Source: Gemmata sp.
GTDB taxonomy: Bacteria > Planctomycetota > Planctomycetia > Gemmatales > Gemmataceae
Assembly (NCBI GenBank): GCA_025055115.1
Contig: JANWYJ010000033.1
Span: 1-64,000 of the forward strand
Reading direction: 5' to 3'
Length of the DNA: 64,000 nucleotides
This document shows, one piece after another, positions 27,591 to 37,749 of the stretch (positions are counted from its first letter, which is position 1; the number at the start of each line of letters is the position of its first letter). The notes under the pieces are model-generated. The model saw only the letters and a list, made by a program, of their open reading frames with translations. It was not told where the DNA came from and did no database searches. A program made the translations under genes and the position numbers.

Positions 27591-27731
27591 GTTGGCCTCG
27601 CGACTTTTTCGGGGCTGTGCCCGCCGTCGTTATAACAACCGCGATCCACCGAGAAAACGCAACATCGTCCAGGCACGACCGGACTGTCCAGGCACGACCG
27701 GACTGGGCGTTTTCGTCTACTGATCGGCCTC
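27591..27731. repeat. 19-bp tandem duplication between kbl and mqnA
   Basis: GTCCAGGCACGACCGGACT occurs twice back-to-back at 27667-27685 and 27686-27704, with no change. The spacer separates kbl from the mqn operon on the same strand. Confidence 0.85.
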
Positions 27732-28922
27732 TCATGCCAGTACACCCAACTGCCGGCCCACCTCGGTGAAGGCCGTGATCGCGTAATCGATCTGTTCGGT
27801 GGTATGGGCGGCGGAAACTTGAATCCGAATCCGCGCTTGCCCCGGGGGCACCACTGGATAGCTGAAACCAATCACATAGATGCCGCGTTGCAGCAATTCA
27901 TCGGCCATCCGGGTGGCCAGCGCGGCATCACCAAGCATCACCGGAAGGATGGGGGTTGGTCCGGGTTTGACGGTGAAACCAGCGGCTTCGAGGCCCTGGC
28001 GCAGCCGGGCGGTATTGGCCTTCAGCTGCGCCCGCAGGTCCTGAGCAGCCGCGGCTAGTTCGAAGGCTTTCATCCCGGCCGCGACAAGGGCCGGCGGTAC
28101 GCTATTGGAGAACAGATACGGCCGCGACCGGTTCCGCAGCCAATCGACGATTTCCACGCTGCTGGCAGTAAAACCACCACTGGCCCCGCCCAGGGTTTTG
28201 CCCAATGTCCCCGTGATAATGTCGATACGATCGAGAACGCCCAACTCCTCCGCAGCACCGCGGCCGCTGGCCCCGAGGTGCCCCGTTCCGTGGCAGTCGT
28301 CGATTCCCACCGCAGCGTCGAATTGATCTGCCAGTTCACAAATCTCAGGCAGGCGGGCCAGGTCGCCATCCATGCTGAACACGCTATCGGTGAAAATGAT
28401 CTTGAAGCGACAGTTTTTCGCAGCAAGGAGCTTGGCCTTCAAATCGCTCATGTCGTTGTGTTGATAACGGAAGCGCTGGGCTTTACACAGCCGCACACCG
28501 TCGATGATCGACGCGTGATTAAGTTCATCGGAGAGAATGGCATCCTGTTCGGTCAGCAACGGTTCAAACAGGCCACCATTGGCATCGAAACAGGAGATGT
28601 ACAAAATACTATCACCCTTGCCGAAAAATTGGGCAATGTGCTGCTCGCAGCGTTTGTGGATGTCTTGTGTGCCGCAGATGAAGCGGACGCTGGATAGCCC
28701 ATAGCCCCACGCTTTCAATCCTTCCAGCGCGGCCTCAACGATTGCGGGATGATTGGCCAGGCCGAGATAGTTGTTGGCACAGAAGTTGATCACCGGGCGG
28801 CCATTGACCGTGATGTTCGTCTGTTGGGGGGAGGTGATGCGCCGTTCGGCTTTGTACAATCCTTTCGCCTTCAGTTCATCCAATTGGGTGCGGAGAAAAG
28901 TATTGAGCGCGGTGGCCGGCAT
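27732..28922 (-). CDS. kbl: 2-amino-3-ketobutyrate CoA ligase (glycine C-acetyltransferase)
   Basis: PLP-dependent alpha-oxoamine synthase of threonine degradation, converting 2-amino-3-ketobutyrate plus CoA to glycine and acetyl-CoA. 396 residues, normal length. Seen: [42 protein letters not shown], the PLP-lysine in [14 protein letters not shown] and [14 protein letters not shown], ending with the usual [13 protein letters not shown]. Other members of this family (BioF, SPT) lack the [13 protein letters not shown] pattern. The partner tdh gene is not present in the window. Confidence 0.94.
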   Translation of the reverse strand: MPATALNTFLRTQLDELKAKGLYKAERRITSPQQTNITVNGRPVINFCANNYLGLANHPAIVEAALEGLKAWGYGLSSVRFICGTQDIHKRCEQHIAQFFGKGDSILYISCFDANGGLFEPLLTEQDAILSDELNHASIIDGVRLCKAQRFRYQHNDMSDLKAKLLAAKNCRFKIIFTDSVFSMDGDLARLPEICELADQFDAAVGIDDCHGTGHLGASGRGAAEELGVLDRIDIITGTLGKTLGGASGGFTASSVEIVDWLRNRSRPYLFSNSVPPALVAAGMKAFELAAAAQDLRAQLKANTARLRQGLEAAGFTVKPGPTPILPVMLGDAALATRMADELLQRGIYVIGFSYPVVPPGQARIRIQVSAAHTTEQIDYAITAFTEVGRQLGVLA

Positions 28923-29088
28923 GGGGAAGCTCCTTGGGGCGAGAGGGTTATCTTAGTTGTTGGTACAGTACAGTCTGCCGTGTTCGTGTTGCACGGTAGC
29001 CGGATTGTCGCTTTACTGGTAGCGTTGGTGACTTCAACACAGCCGGTTTGTCGAAGTGGGTTTCGCAGACTAACCACGGGAGAACACC

Positions 29089-30357
29089 ATGTCACGGATG
29101 ATACCAACCGCGATGATGATCGGCGGCTTGATCGTCGCCGGGGGTTGTGGGGGCCGCGGTTCGCACGCTGAGTCGGCCCCCGACCCGATGCCTCCCAGCG
29201 GCCCATCGCCGGCGGAACAACGCCAGCCCCCCCCTTCCCCCCCCACCGGCGCGGCCCAAATTGTCAGCGAAATGAACCCCGATCAGCATCGGATTCCCAA
29301 CGAACCGGTGCGCGGACAGATTGCCGGTCAGGAAGTGCGCCCTCAGGTTGAACTCGAAGGCGATGAATTGCGGTTCGAAGTGTTCCATCCATCGACACCC
29401 GGGGTAGCCCAACGGGCAATCCGGATTCGGCTGGCTCCAATGCGGCTACCCCATGAACCACCGCCGACCCTTACGCCCCGGAGTTGGAAAATTCGCCCCG
29501 ATACCCAGCGCAGCGCCAACGTTCCGCACGTTTTTCGCGAAGTGGCGGGCCAAGACACTCACTTCTACCCCGAAGGCTACGCGTTGACACTGGAACTTGG
29601 CCCCCGCGTTGATGGCCAAGTGGCCGGCAAGATTTATCTGTGCCTGATGGATACTGAACAAACCGTGCTCGCCGGGACGTTCACCGCAACGTATGTGCGT
29701 TCGCCCACGGAGAAGCCCGGGCCGGAGGAAGCTCCCTTTATCGGCGGCGACATTGTTGTTGCCGGCGCAAAACCGGCCAGCGAGGTGCGCGTCAGTTATG
29801 TGGCCATCACGGCGGAAGGGATATTCTTCAAAGAATTGCAAGACCTTTACGACACCCCCGGCTCGCTGCGGCTGACCCGCGACGACAACGACAAGCCCCG
29901 GGCCAGTGCGGTGGTCTCCGGCGATGGCCCCCACCGGCCGTTCCGCTACGAGCATGTGAAGCTTCTGCCGGGCCGCTATCTGATTGCCGCCAGTGTCGTC
30001 GGCGGACCGGTCGTCAGCAAATGGGTGGATGTCCACTCGGGTAGTACGATTACGGAAAACTTCACACTCGACCCCACGCAACAAGGCGGTGTGGAAGTAA
30101 CCGTTCCCGCCACCACCACCGGCAAGTTGCTGATCGTTCCTGCGGATGAGGCCGCCAAGGCTCCACTCGACGACAATCAACTGCTGGGCATCATGATGCA
30201 TCTGTACAAAATTCAGCCAGAAGTTGTGGGAGGCAAGGCCTTGGTGAAAAATCTGGCCCCTGGGAAATATGAAGTGCGGGTGGGTGAACTCCGCGGCCGG
30301 GTGGAGATCACCGCGGGCAAAACGGCCGAAGTGACGTTGACCGCGGCCAAGCCGTAG
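29089..30357 (+). CDS. Hypothetical lipoprotein with carbohydrate-binding-like/beta-sandwich repeats
   Basis: A 422-residue predicted lipoprotein: hydrophobic start MIPTAMMIGGLIVAGGC gives a lipobox (VAGGC at about residue 20), then a Pro/Ser-rich linker. The mature part is beta-rich: VRPQVELEGDELRFEVFHPS, EGYALTLELGPRVDGQVAGKIYLCL and two C-terminal stretches (KLLPGRYLIAASVVGGPVVSKWVDV, NLAPGKYEVRVGELRGRVEI) with the L-x-PG-x-Y pattern of carboxypeptidase-regulatory/CnaB-like beta sandwiches. Likely surface-exposed in the periplasm; no enzymatic motif. GGGAG before the ATG fixes the start. Divergent from kbl across a 166-base gap. Confidence 0.75.
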   Translation: MSRMIPTAMMIGGLIVAGGCGGRGSHAESAPDPMPPSGPSPAEQRQPPPSPPTGAAQIVSEMNPDQHRIPNEPVRGQIAGQEVRPQVELEGDELRFEVFHPSTPGVAQRAIRIRLAPMRLPHEPPPTLTPRSWKIRPDTQRSANVPHVFREVAGQDTHFYPEGYALTLELGPRVDGQVAGKIYLCLMDTEQTVLAGTFTATYVRSPTEKPGPEEAPFIGGDIVVAGAKPASEVRVSYVAITAEGIFFKELQDLYDTPGSLRLTRDDNDKPRASAVVSGDGPHRPFRYEHVKLLPGRYLIAASVVGGPVVSKWVDVHSGSTITENFTLDPTQQGGVEVTVPATTTGKLLIVPADEAAKAPLDDNQLLGIMMHLYKIQPEVVGGKALVKNLAPGKYEVRVGELRGRVEITAGKTAEVTLTAAKP

Positions 30358-30739
30358 CCGTGGTCGGCCCGGTTCCCCTCATCAGGGCGTGGGTTGACGC
30401 GCAGGAACAACGGCCAGCCGTTCCTCTACCCTCGCGGAGCGGGGGAACCGAGGTGGAGGGAATACGGATACCTCTTTGGGCGGGCAGTTGAAGGAAGGGC
30501 CGTTGAAGAAGCCCCGCCAGTGCGGGTCGCCTGCGCTCCGATGATGGGCACGCCTGGACCGGTGCATGGCAAGCCGTTGAAGGAATCCCGCCAGTGCGGG
30601 GCAGTGGCGCTAGCTCGGCGGGGCCATTCAGGGCCATTCCGTACGGCGTTAGCGTCTAAGTTTCCAAATTTCCGCCATCGCGCACTGCTTGGCTGGGGAG
30701 GCGGCGGCTCTCGTTCGTTGGCCGCCTGCAACAAGAGCC
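30358..30739. repeat. Spacer with 28-bp duplication
   Basis: Convergent gap between the lipoprotein and ABC ATPase genes. A 28-bp segment at 30499-30526 recurs at 30573-30600 with three mismatches (both end in CGCCAGTGCGGG). No gene was recognised. Confidence 0.75.
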
Positions 30740-31511
<772 letters not shown>

Positions 31512-31519
<8 letters not shown>

Positions 31520-32711
31520 GGCGGATGGCCTCCGTGGGCAACAGCCGGGCAGCGCGATAGGCCGGGTACGCTCCCCCTACAACGCCCACCAATACCGTGA
31601 GGGCAAATCCTCGAGCGACCACCCACGGTGATAAATCCGGCTCGATAAACCCATTCACTTTCGGCATTTGCGTCAATGTTTGCATCCCGATAAAAGCAAT
31701 GACTGTGCCGACCAAAGCCGCGGCCGCGGCCAGACACGCCGCCTCCCCCAAAATCATGCGCACCACCCGCCCCCGCGGCCAACCCACCGCCCGCAAAATC
31801 CCAATCTCTTGGGTCCGCTCCAAGACCGACATCGTCATGGTGTTCAACAAGCTGATCACACTGACCGCCAATGCAATCGCGGACACCAGCCAACTGACCG
31901 CCCGGATCAACTCCAGCTGCGACACCGATTGCACATACTTATCCGGCGTGTCGGCCACAACCACGACGTACGGGTCGTCTGGGTCGCGGAGAGCTTCGAT
32001 TTTCCGCTTCACCGTTTCGACTTCCGCGTGCGAATCTGGTGCCGATTTGCGCACCCGGACCGAAAAACCCGTCACTTTCCCGCGTTTGGAATGCAGCGCC
32101 TGACCATCTTCAAACGGCACAATCGCCCCGCCGTCCTCAAAGATCACCGGGCTTTTGAAGATACCGACAATCTCGTAGGGGTTTTTCGGATCACCGACGA
32201 AGGTCAGCGTATCCCCCACCCGGTGGCCGATGGGGCCGATTTTGGCAAGTTCTTTGAGGTTATTGGCCAGCGTGCGGCCGATCATCACCTTCCGCCGATC
32301 CCCCGCCTGGAGCCGCCGCCCTTCGAGAATTTCCAAATCCTCATAGCCGAAATTGTCGGGTTTCCAACCCTGCACCAAAAGGATGCCCAGATCGACCAAC
32401 ACACCATCGCGTTCGATGTTGGCATTGCCCACAATCCCTTCCGAGACCCGTTCCACCTCCGGCATCTTCGCCGTTTCCCGCACAAAATATTCCGAAAACT
32501 CGCTATCCCAGCCCATCGGCTTGCCTTTTTGCATCACCACCAAATCGACACGGCGGGAATCGAACGCCGCCTCCACCGAACGCTCGACGTTGTAGCTGAC
32601 GGCTAACAGCGCGATCATACTGCCCACGGCGACAGCTAAACCCAGCACCGTCAAAACGGTGCGAATCGGCCGCCGGGCGAGATTTTTCAGAATGAATGAC
32701 ACGAAGTACAT
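31512..32711 (-). CDS. ABC transporter permease (FtsX/MacB/DevC type)
   Basis: A 399-residue permease with the four-helix MacB/LolE topology: one helix after a short basic start (LARRPIRTVLTVLGLAVAVGSM), a large periplasmic domain of about 230 residues (residues 45-275), then three helices in the C-terminal third. The FtsX signature QEIGILRAVGWPRGRVVRMIL is clear, and the protein closes with PAYRAARLLPTEAIRHD. Overlaps the ATPase gene by eight bases. No membrane-fusion (DevB/MacA) gene accompanies the pair here. Confidence 0.92.
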
Positions 32712-32724
32712 ACGCGGTGATGGT

Positions 32725-33597
32725 CTACGCGATTCCGGCGATATCCGGCGACGCGGTGGATGCCGCGGTCAGGCGCTGCAGATGCCGCAGTACCGCCGCG
32801 GTGAAGCCGGCGGTATTATCCAGCATGGCCAGGTGCTTGGCCGCGGGGATGATTTCCGCCACGCAGCATGGAAGATATTGTTTTAGCCAATTCCACGTCG
32901 CCAGGAAGGGGGAGAATTCGTCATAAAGAGCCACCACCGGTTGTTGGATGCGCGTTAGCACTTCGGCGGTCAGACCAGCTTCGGCCATCACATCCGCGCC
33001 GCAGGTGGTGGCGGCCAACAACGGCAATTGCCGCAGCCAACCGCGGCCAAAGGCCCCGTAAATCTCTTCGAGCTGTTGGAAGGCTGCGGCCGGCAGAGCC
33101 GCCGTTTCCCGAAATAGCCGCTCAAAATCGACCGTCTCCCCCAATTCGACCCCCACGCGACCAAACGTCTGCCGCAGCTCGTTCCACAGTTCCATCTTCC
33201 CAAAATTCGGCTCGATGTGTTTCAATCCGGGGAAAAACGAGTCCGACAGCACCACCCCCGCGACACACTCCGGCGCTAGTGCCGCCGCGTGCATGCTCAC
33301 CACCCCGCCAAAACTATGCCCGACCAGATACGCCGGCTTCAACCCCAACGCCCGGTGCAGTTGGCGGAAATCCTCGGCCATCACCGCCGACGTGTAGCCG
33401 CTGGCCGGGCGAGCGCTGAAGCCATGACCGCGTAAGTCATACGCCGTCACGCGGTAATGACCCGCCAAGGCATCGAACAGCCCCGAGAACACCCACACGG
33501 CCAAATTGCTCGTGACCGCGTGGACCAGCACCACATCCGGTCCGTTGCCGGCTTGCTGATAGTACAAACGCGTGGAGTTGACTTCAACGTCGGGCAT
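32725..33597 (-). CDS. Alpha/beta hydrolase
   Basis: A 290-residue alpha/beta hydrolase. MPDVEVNSTRLYYQQAGNGPDVVLVHAVTSN begins the fold (written here only in part: VLVHAVTSN holds the oxyanion region), the nucleophile elbow is GHSFGGVVSM, and AKHLAMLDNTAGF carries the catalytic His; the acid is probably in VVALYDEFSPF. No signal peptide. Position between the ACP and the ABC permease suggests a thioesterase- or lipid-releasing role, but the enzyme could equally be an unrelated esterase. The start at 33597 is chosen because upstream codons overlap repeats; the Shine-Dalgarno is weak. Confidence 0.85.
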   Translation of the reverse strand: MPDVEVNSTRLYYQQAGNGPDVVLVHAVTSNLAVWVFSGLFDALAGHYRVTAYDLRGHGFSARPASGYTSAVMAEDFRQLHRALGLKPAYLVGHSFGGVVSMHAAALAPECVAGVVLSDSFFPGLKHIEPNFGKMELWNELRQTFGRVGVELGETVDFERLFRETAALPAAAFQQLEEIYGAFGRGWLRQLPLLAATTCGADVMAEAGLTAEVLTRIQQPVVALYDEFSPFLATWNWLKQYLPCCVAEIIPAAKHLAMLDNTAGFTAAVLRHLQRLTAASTASPDIAGIA

Positions 33598-33913
33598 GAA
33601 TCGCTCGTCCGAAGACCACGTTGCCGAGGGATACCTGACACGAGCCGACGAAAAACCGGCTTTGGGTGCAGTCCTGCGGGGTAGAAGGGCTTTCGCCAGT
33701 TGTGATCCGAAGGTGTCTGGCGGCTCTACACGGCCGAAGGCCGTTCCCACACCCGAAAAACGCCGGGGAATCAACCGCAGCGTGGCCGCCGCAATACAAC
33801 CCATCGCCCACCAGGTTCCCTAACCCGAAAAACGCCGGAGAATCAGCCGCTGTCAGCAACAATACCCAATGTTAGGAAACAACCTCACAAGACCCGGTGC
33901 TGGGAAACAACCT
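33598..33913. repeat. Spacer with 28-bp duplication
   Basis: Two near-copies of a 28-bp segment starting ACCCGAAAAACGCCGG lie at 33751-33778 and 33823-33850 (two mismatches); GGAAACAACCTC is also duplicated near 33867 and 33904. The gap separates the hydrolase gene from the ACP gene on the same strand. Confidence 0.8.
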
Positions 33914-34189
33914 CTAAGGCGGCAGCGTCTGGAGAAAGTTCACCAACTCGCCCAGGCTAATGTCGCTGGCTCCCCGGTCCCGCAAACTCTTCAGGAAGGC
34001 CGCCCACGGTAAGCGCCGACCGCAGCGGGCTTCCAACTTTTCCCCCAACACAACCAATTCAATCGAGGTGAGGCCCAAATCCGCCAGAAGGCGTGTCGAA
34101 ATATCGACATGCTCGGGGAAGTCCCGATCGGGAAACGTGTTGCGGACGACCTCCGCCAACATCGTCAGGATTGGTTCGCTCCCGTGCAT
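33914..34189 (-). CDS. Free-standing acyl carrier protein
   Basis: A 91-residue ACP. The phosphopantetheine site is the Ser of ADLGLTSIELVVL; helices I-IV are recognisable around it. The sequence differs from a fatty-acid-synthase ACP (which has GADSLD) and looks like a specialised carrier of polyketide or secondary-lipid systems. Its ATG lies 25 bases inside the end of the AT-DH synthase gene, showing translational coupling and tying it to that pathway. Confidence 0.88.
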   Translation of the reverse strand: MHGSEPILTMLAEVVRNTFPDRDFPEHVDISTRLLADLGLTSIELVVLGEKLEARCGRRLPWAAFLKSLRDRGASDISLGELVNFLQTLPP

Positions 34190-37100
34190 GTGAGCCTCTC
34201 GCCGAGGGTGGTGGCGATAATCGCGTCTTTATGGCGTGCCGTTTGCACACGGTAGGGATGGCCTTGGTACGTCACCACTGCAACCCCCGTTGTGGCGTCC
34301 AGCGTTTGCACCTGGCAGTCTTCGACTGGACCGCCGTAAGCGTCGGCCAGGGCTGCACATGCGGCGATTTCCCGGGCTTGCCGCTCGGCTGACGCGGTCG
34401 AGTTCTTATCCAGCAATACCAGGGCGATTCCCACGCGGTCGGCAAAGGCCGCCACGGCCGCCACCTGACCTTTCACCACGGCCACCGCGACCGGGGGGAA
34501 GGCGTCCTGAATCGCCGGGTCGCGCGGACGGCAGACGATGCGCCCCCCAACCACTTCCGATTCCATATCCGCGGGAAAGATACCCCCGCCGTGCCGCGCA
34601 TTCCACGCCGCCCGGACGGCATCTTTCGCCACCAAACGGCGGAAAAACCATTCCGACTGCTCCGCATCGGTCCGCTGGCCTGTGGTGAAGTCAGCGATTT
34701 CGCGCGGCGTCATCGTGACGCGCACACCCGAAGCCCGCAGCACCGGCTGTTGCAAGTCCAGCGGCGGGTCGAGGTAATAGCAGCGAGCGCAGGTGGCATC
34801 GTCGCGGCTTGGCTCAGCCTCGACAACCCGTGTACTGAGGAAGTATTGATCTTTGGGGCCGAAGAAATTGACATCGCCAAAGGGCAGATAGAACCGCCAA
34901 TAGGTGGCACTGGTCAGCCGCATCCACAGCCGGCCGGTGCTGTCGAACACTTCCACACCGTGGCGAACCTGCCGGGCGTCTTCGTGCTCATTATGCCCAC
35001 GAACGATGAACCGTGTGCCCGGCGGCGGTGGCGGGCCGAAAAACTCCAGTAACTGCAAGCCAATCGGCAATAAAATCCGCCCGGTCCAATCCGGCTGTTC
35101 CAGATGCCACGCTCCGAGAATATGCATCGCGGCATCGGTCAGAACCGGATCGATGGCGATCCGCGGGTCCGGGTTCGAGCGAAACCACGTATGACGCGGC
35201 TTGACTTCCAGTGTACCTTCAATCCCCTCGCGTCCGGTGCGATCGAGCGAGGTAATCATCTGAAACAGTGGCCCGTGGAACATGTTCCGTCGCAAGTCCT
35301 CCACCGTGGACCGGCAGCGGACTTCGTCGGTGAGCCGGAACGGTTTGAGCGGCGGCGGCTCCGGGTAGCGGTCGGCCAAGACGATGACGGCCTCCGAAGC
35401 CGGCTTGTGGGCCCCGTCGGGAAGGAAGGAATTGCCCAAATCCCGGACGTTGGCCTTCACTTCCGCAATCCCTGTTTGCGGATCGCAGGCTGCGAGCTGG
35501 GCCTGAACTTCGAGGGTTGTCGGCTCGGCGTCGAACGGCAACCACCGATATAGCCGAACCTGGCGAATGGCAATGACCACTTTCCCGGGCAACAGCAGCG
35601 ATGCAGCTTCACTCATCGCTTCGAGGCTGAAAGTCATGGGCAACACCGGCAGGCCGTTTTGGGTCGGATCGACGCGACTGACGCCGCGGCCACCCAAGGT
35701 GTGGTCGTCGACGTAACGATCCTCCTGTTCGTCCATCCGCCGGCGGAAGACAATCTGCTGCCCGGGGGTGTAGGCCACAATGTCGCCGATTAAGCAATAA
35801 TTGGCGCTGGGCGATTGCGCCCCCGCAGGCGCGGCAACAGCCGCGGACGGCTCGGGTACCTGCGCGGCGGGTGGCTGAAGCGGATAGGCCGTGGATGAGC
35901 CATGGGCACATCCCGAGGAGCCGTTGGCGGCACCCCCGAGAAAGGCCGTCATAACGTCCCGCTGTGTGTCCAGGAACTGCTCCATCAGGTCGAAGTAACC
36001 GTCAACAATCGTCTGCGCCAACGTGGGAGCAATCGACGACCGCGATCGAGAGGCGGGATGGGATGTCCGGCGGGGGCCACCGAGACGGTTTTGGTACAGA
36101 TAAGCCCAATTCAAATCGACTCCGTGCGCGAACAATTGGGCCACCATGTGGTTGATCTGCGTCGGTCCGCTTTTCCGCAGGACATTGGCCGGAATGGCGG
36201 CAAAAGACCGGCCACGGAGAATATCTTCCACAAAGGCCGACAGATTGCCGCGCGGACCACACTCAACAAACAGCCGCACCCCATCGGCATACATCGTTTC
36301 GATCAGGCGCGTGAATTCCACCGGCATGACCCAGTGATTGACGGCTAATTGCCGGATAGCCTCCGGATCGGGCGGGAACTTCGTCCCGGTGGAGCAGCAG
36401 TACACCGGTGTATGCGGAACATAAAAGGGAATTTTGGCAAACAGCGTGCGAAACGCGCCCATGTAGGGTTCAAACAGCGGGGTGTGATACGGCCGCCGGA
36501 AGGGTAAGCGCTCCCAGACGATCCCCCGTTCGGTGAGGACGGCTTCGACCGCGGCCACCCACGGTGTCGGCCCGACTGCGACACACTGATGAGGGCAGTT
36601 GTCCATCGCGACGATGACCTCACCGCGGGCTACTTCCCGGGCCACGTCCTCGATCGTCGCTTTGCTGGCGCCGACAGCCAACAATGTCACGTCCGGTCCC
36701 CCGGCTTCATTCTCCTGACGTTGCATGATGTCCAGGATTTCCGGCAAACTGAAGCCGTGTTCGTTGCCCGCGTGCATGGCGCCACTGGCCAAAAGGGCAC
36801 CCAGTTCGCCGGCACTGTGTCCGGCCATGGCCGCCACGGGCACCTGCAAACCCGCCAGAATCCGAAAAATCGCCAAATCCGCCAACAGAACGCCGAAAAT
36901 CGACGGACCCAACCCCCGCAATTGCGCTTCGGCGGCGGCCACGGCGTCGGCGCTGGCCTGCGGCGGCACATGTAACACCCGGCGGAGCGAGGCTTCCGCA
37001 GGCCAGCCGGCGTCTGCGGCGAGCTGGTCGCACCAGGCGAAAGTCTCCTCCACTTCGGGGAAGACGGGGCACAGATCGGCCAGCATGTTCAGATATTGGG

Positions 37101-37548
37101 CACCTTCCCCGGGAAACAGCAACGCCACAGTTCCTTGGTTGCCGAGGGGTTGATCGTAGTAGTAGATGCCGTTGGCATCGCGAATTTGCCGGATTTGTCG
37201 ATCGTGGAGGCGTTCTGCCGCGCGGTGCAGCTTTTTCCACAAATCTTCGGGTGTAGTCGCCACTACGGCCAGTCGCGAGCCACCGGGGGTTATCGACGTG
37301 GCCCAGGCGTGCGCCCGCTCCACCAGCGGCACCGTTGGCTGTCCTTCCACCTGCTGGGCCAAGGCGTGGACCTGAGTACGCAACGCCGCCCGGTTCTCGG
37401 CTTGCAGGAGAAAGACATCAGAATCCCAGCCCTGCGCGGGAGACAGAACCGGCCATGAAATATCGGCAACAGGCATAATGGGTGGTATCGCAGGAAAAAC
37501 CGACGGTGCGACAGCGCCGGACAACAGAGTGAACCGGGGAGCCTCCAT
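34165..37548 (-). CDS. Polyketide/lipid synthase subunit: AT, docking-like helix, DH, degenerate PPTase-like tail
   Basis: A 1127-residue type I synthase subunit resembling PfaB plus the DH part of PfaC. Order: N-terminal linker; acyltransferase (about 140-465) with LFPGEGAQY and Ser245 in GHSAGEL; a helical FLDTQRDVM motif (about 520-540); dehydratase double hotdog (about 595-890) with His616 in DDHTLGGRGV and Asp805 in LTDAAMHILG; a C-terminal region (about 960-1127) whose RRLVAKDAVRAAW and FPADMESEV resemble the PPTase tail of enediyne-type synthases. In that tail the expected metal-binding SxxH and GxDxE motifs are not seen. No KS is present, so it must act with the larger synthase. Start uncertain: 37548 or 37476. 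Confidence 0.85.
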   Translation of the reverse strand: MEAPRFTLLSGAVAPSVFPAIPPIMPVADISWPVLSPAQGWDSDVFLLQAENRAALRTQVHALAQQVEGQPTVPLVERAHAWATSITPGGSRLAVVATTPEDLWKKLHRAAERLHDRQIRQIRDANGIYYYDQPLGNQGTVALLFPGEGAQYLNMLADLCPVFPEVEETFAWCDQLAADAGWPAEASLRRVLHVPPQASADAVAAAEAQLRGLGPSIFGVLLADLAIFRILAGLQVPVAAMAGHSAGELGALLASGAMHAGNEHGFSLPEILDIMQRQENEAGGPDVTLLAVGASKATIEDVAREVARGEVIVAMDNCPHQCVAVGPTPWVAAVEAVLTERGIVWERLPFRRPYHTPLFEPYMGAFRTLFAKIPFYVPHTPVYCCSTGTKFPPDPEAIRQLAVNHWVMPVEFTRLIETMYADGVRLFVECGPRGNLSAFVEDILRGRSFAAIPANVLRKSGPTQINHMVAQLFAHGVDLNWAYLYQNRLGGPRRTSHPASRSRSSIAPTLAQTIVDGYFDLMEQFLDTQRDVMTAFLGGAANGSSGCAHGSSTAYPLQPPAAQVPEPSAAVAAPAGAQSPSANYCLIGDIVAYTPGQQIVFRRRMDEQEDRYVDDHTLGGRGVSRVDPTQNGLPVLPMTFSLEAMSEAASLLLPGKVVIAIRQVRLYRWLPFDAEPTTLEVQAQLAACDPQTGIAEVKANVRDLGNSFLPDGAHKPASEAVIVLADRYPEPPPLKPFRLTDEVRCRSTVEDLRRNMFHGPLFQMITSLDRTGREGIEGTLEVKPRHTWFRSNPDPRIAIDPVLTDAAMHILGAWHLEQPDWTGRILLPIGLQLLEFFGPPPPPGTRFIVRGHNEHEDARQVRHGVEVFDSTGRLWMRLTSATYWRFYLPFGDVNFFGPKDQYFLSTRVVEAEPSRDDATCARCYYLDPPLDLQQPVLRASGVRVTMTPREIADFTTGQRTDAEQSEWFFRRLVAKDAVRAAWNARHGGGIFPADMESEVVGGRIVCRPRDPAIQDAFPPVAVAVVKGQVAAVAAFADRVGIALVLLDKNSTASAERQAREIAACAALADAYGGPVEDCQVQTLDATTGVAVVTYQGHPYRVQTARHKDAIIATTLGERLTCTGANQS

Positions 37549-37749
37549 GCCCGGGAGGTTGGCGAGTGCGGCAGGGATGGTACCCTGCGGCCAACTCGCT
37601 CTGGGTGGGTCGGCTGGCGTCGCAGCCCACCGGGGGGTTCTTTCGAAGGCGACAGTTGGTCCAACGCCGTTGGTGGATGCTCCCCCGGAGAGCTGCAGAG
37701 GGGCGATGGCCAGGTCTTGCCGGGTGGGCCGCCATGGCGTCGGGAAAAG

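Noticed and set aside
29446-30201. 251-codon minus-strand open frame
   Set aside because: Antisense to the lipoprotein gene, which has a lipobox and ribosome-binding site.
30358-30739. Small frames with duplicated motifs
   Set aside because: They run in several frames across a 28-bp DNA duplication and none shows conserved features.
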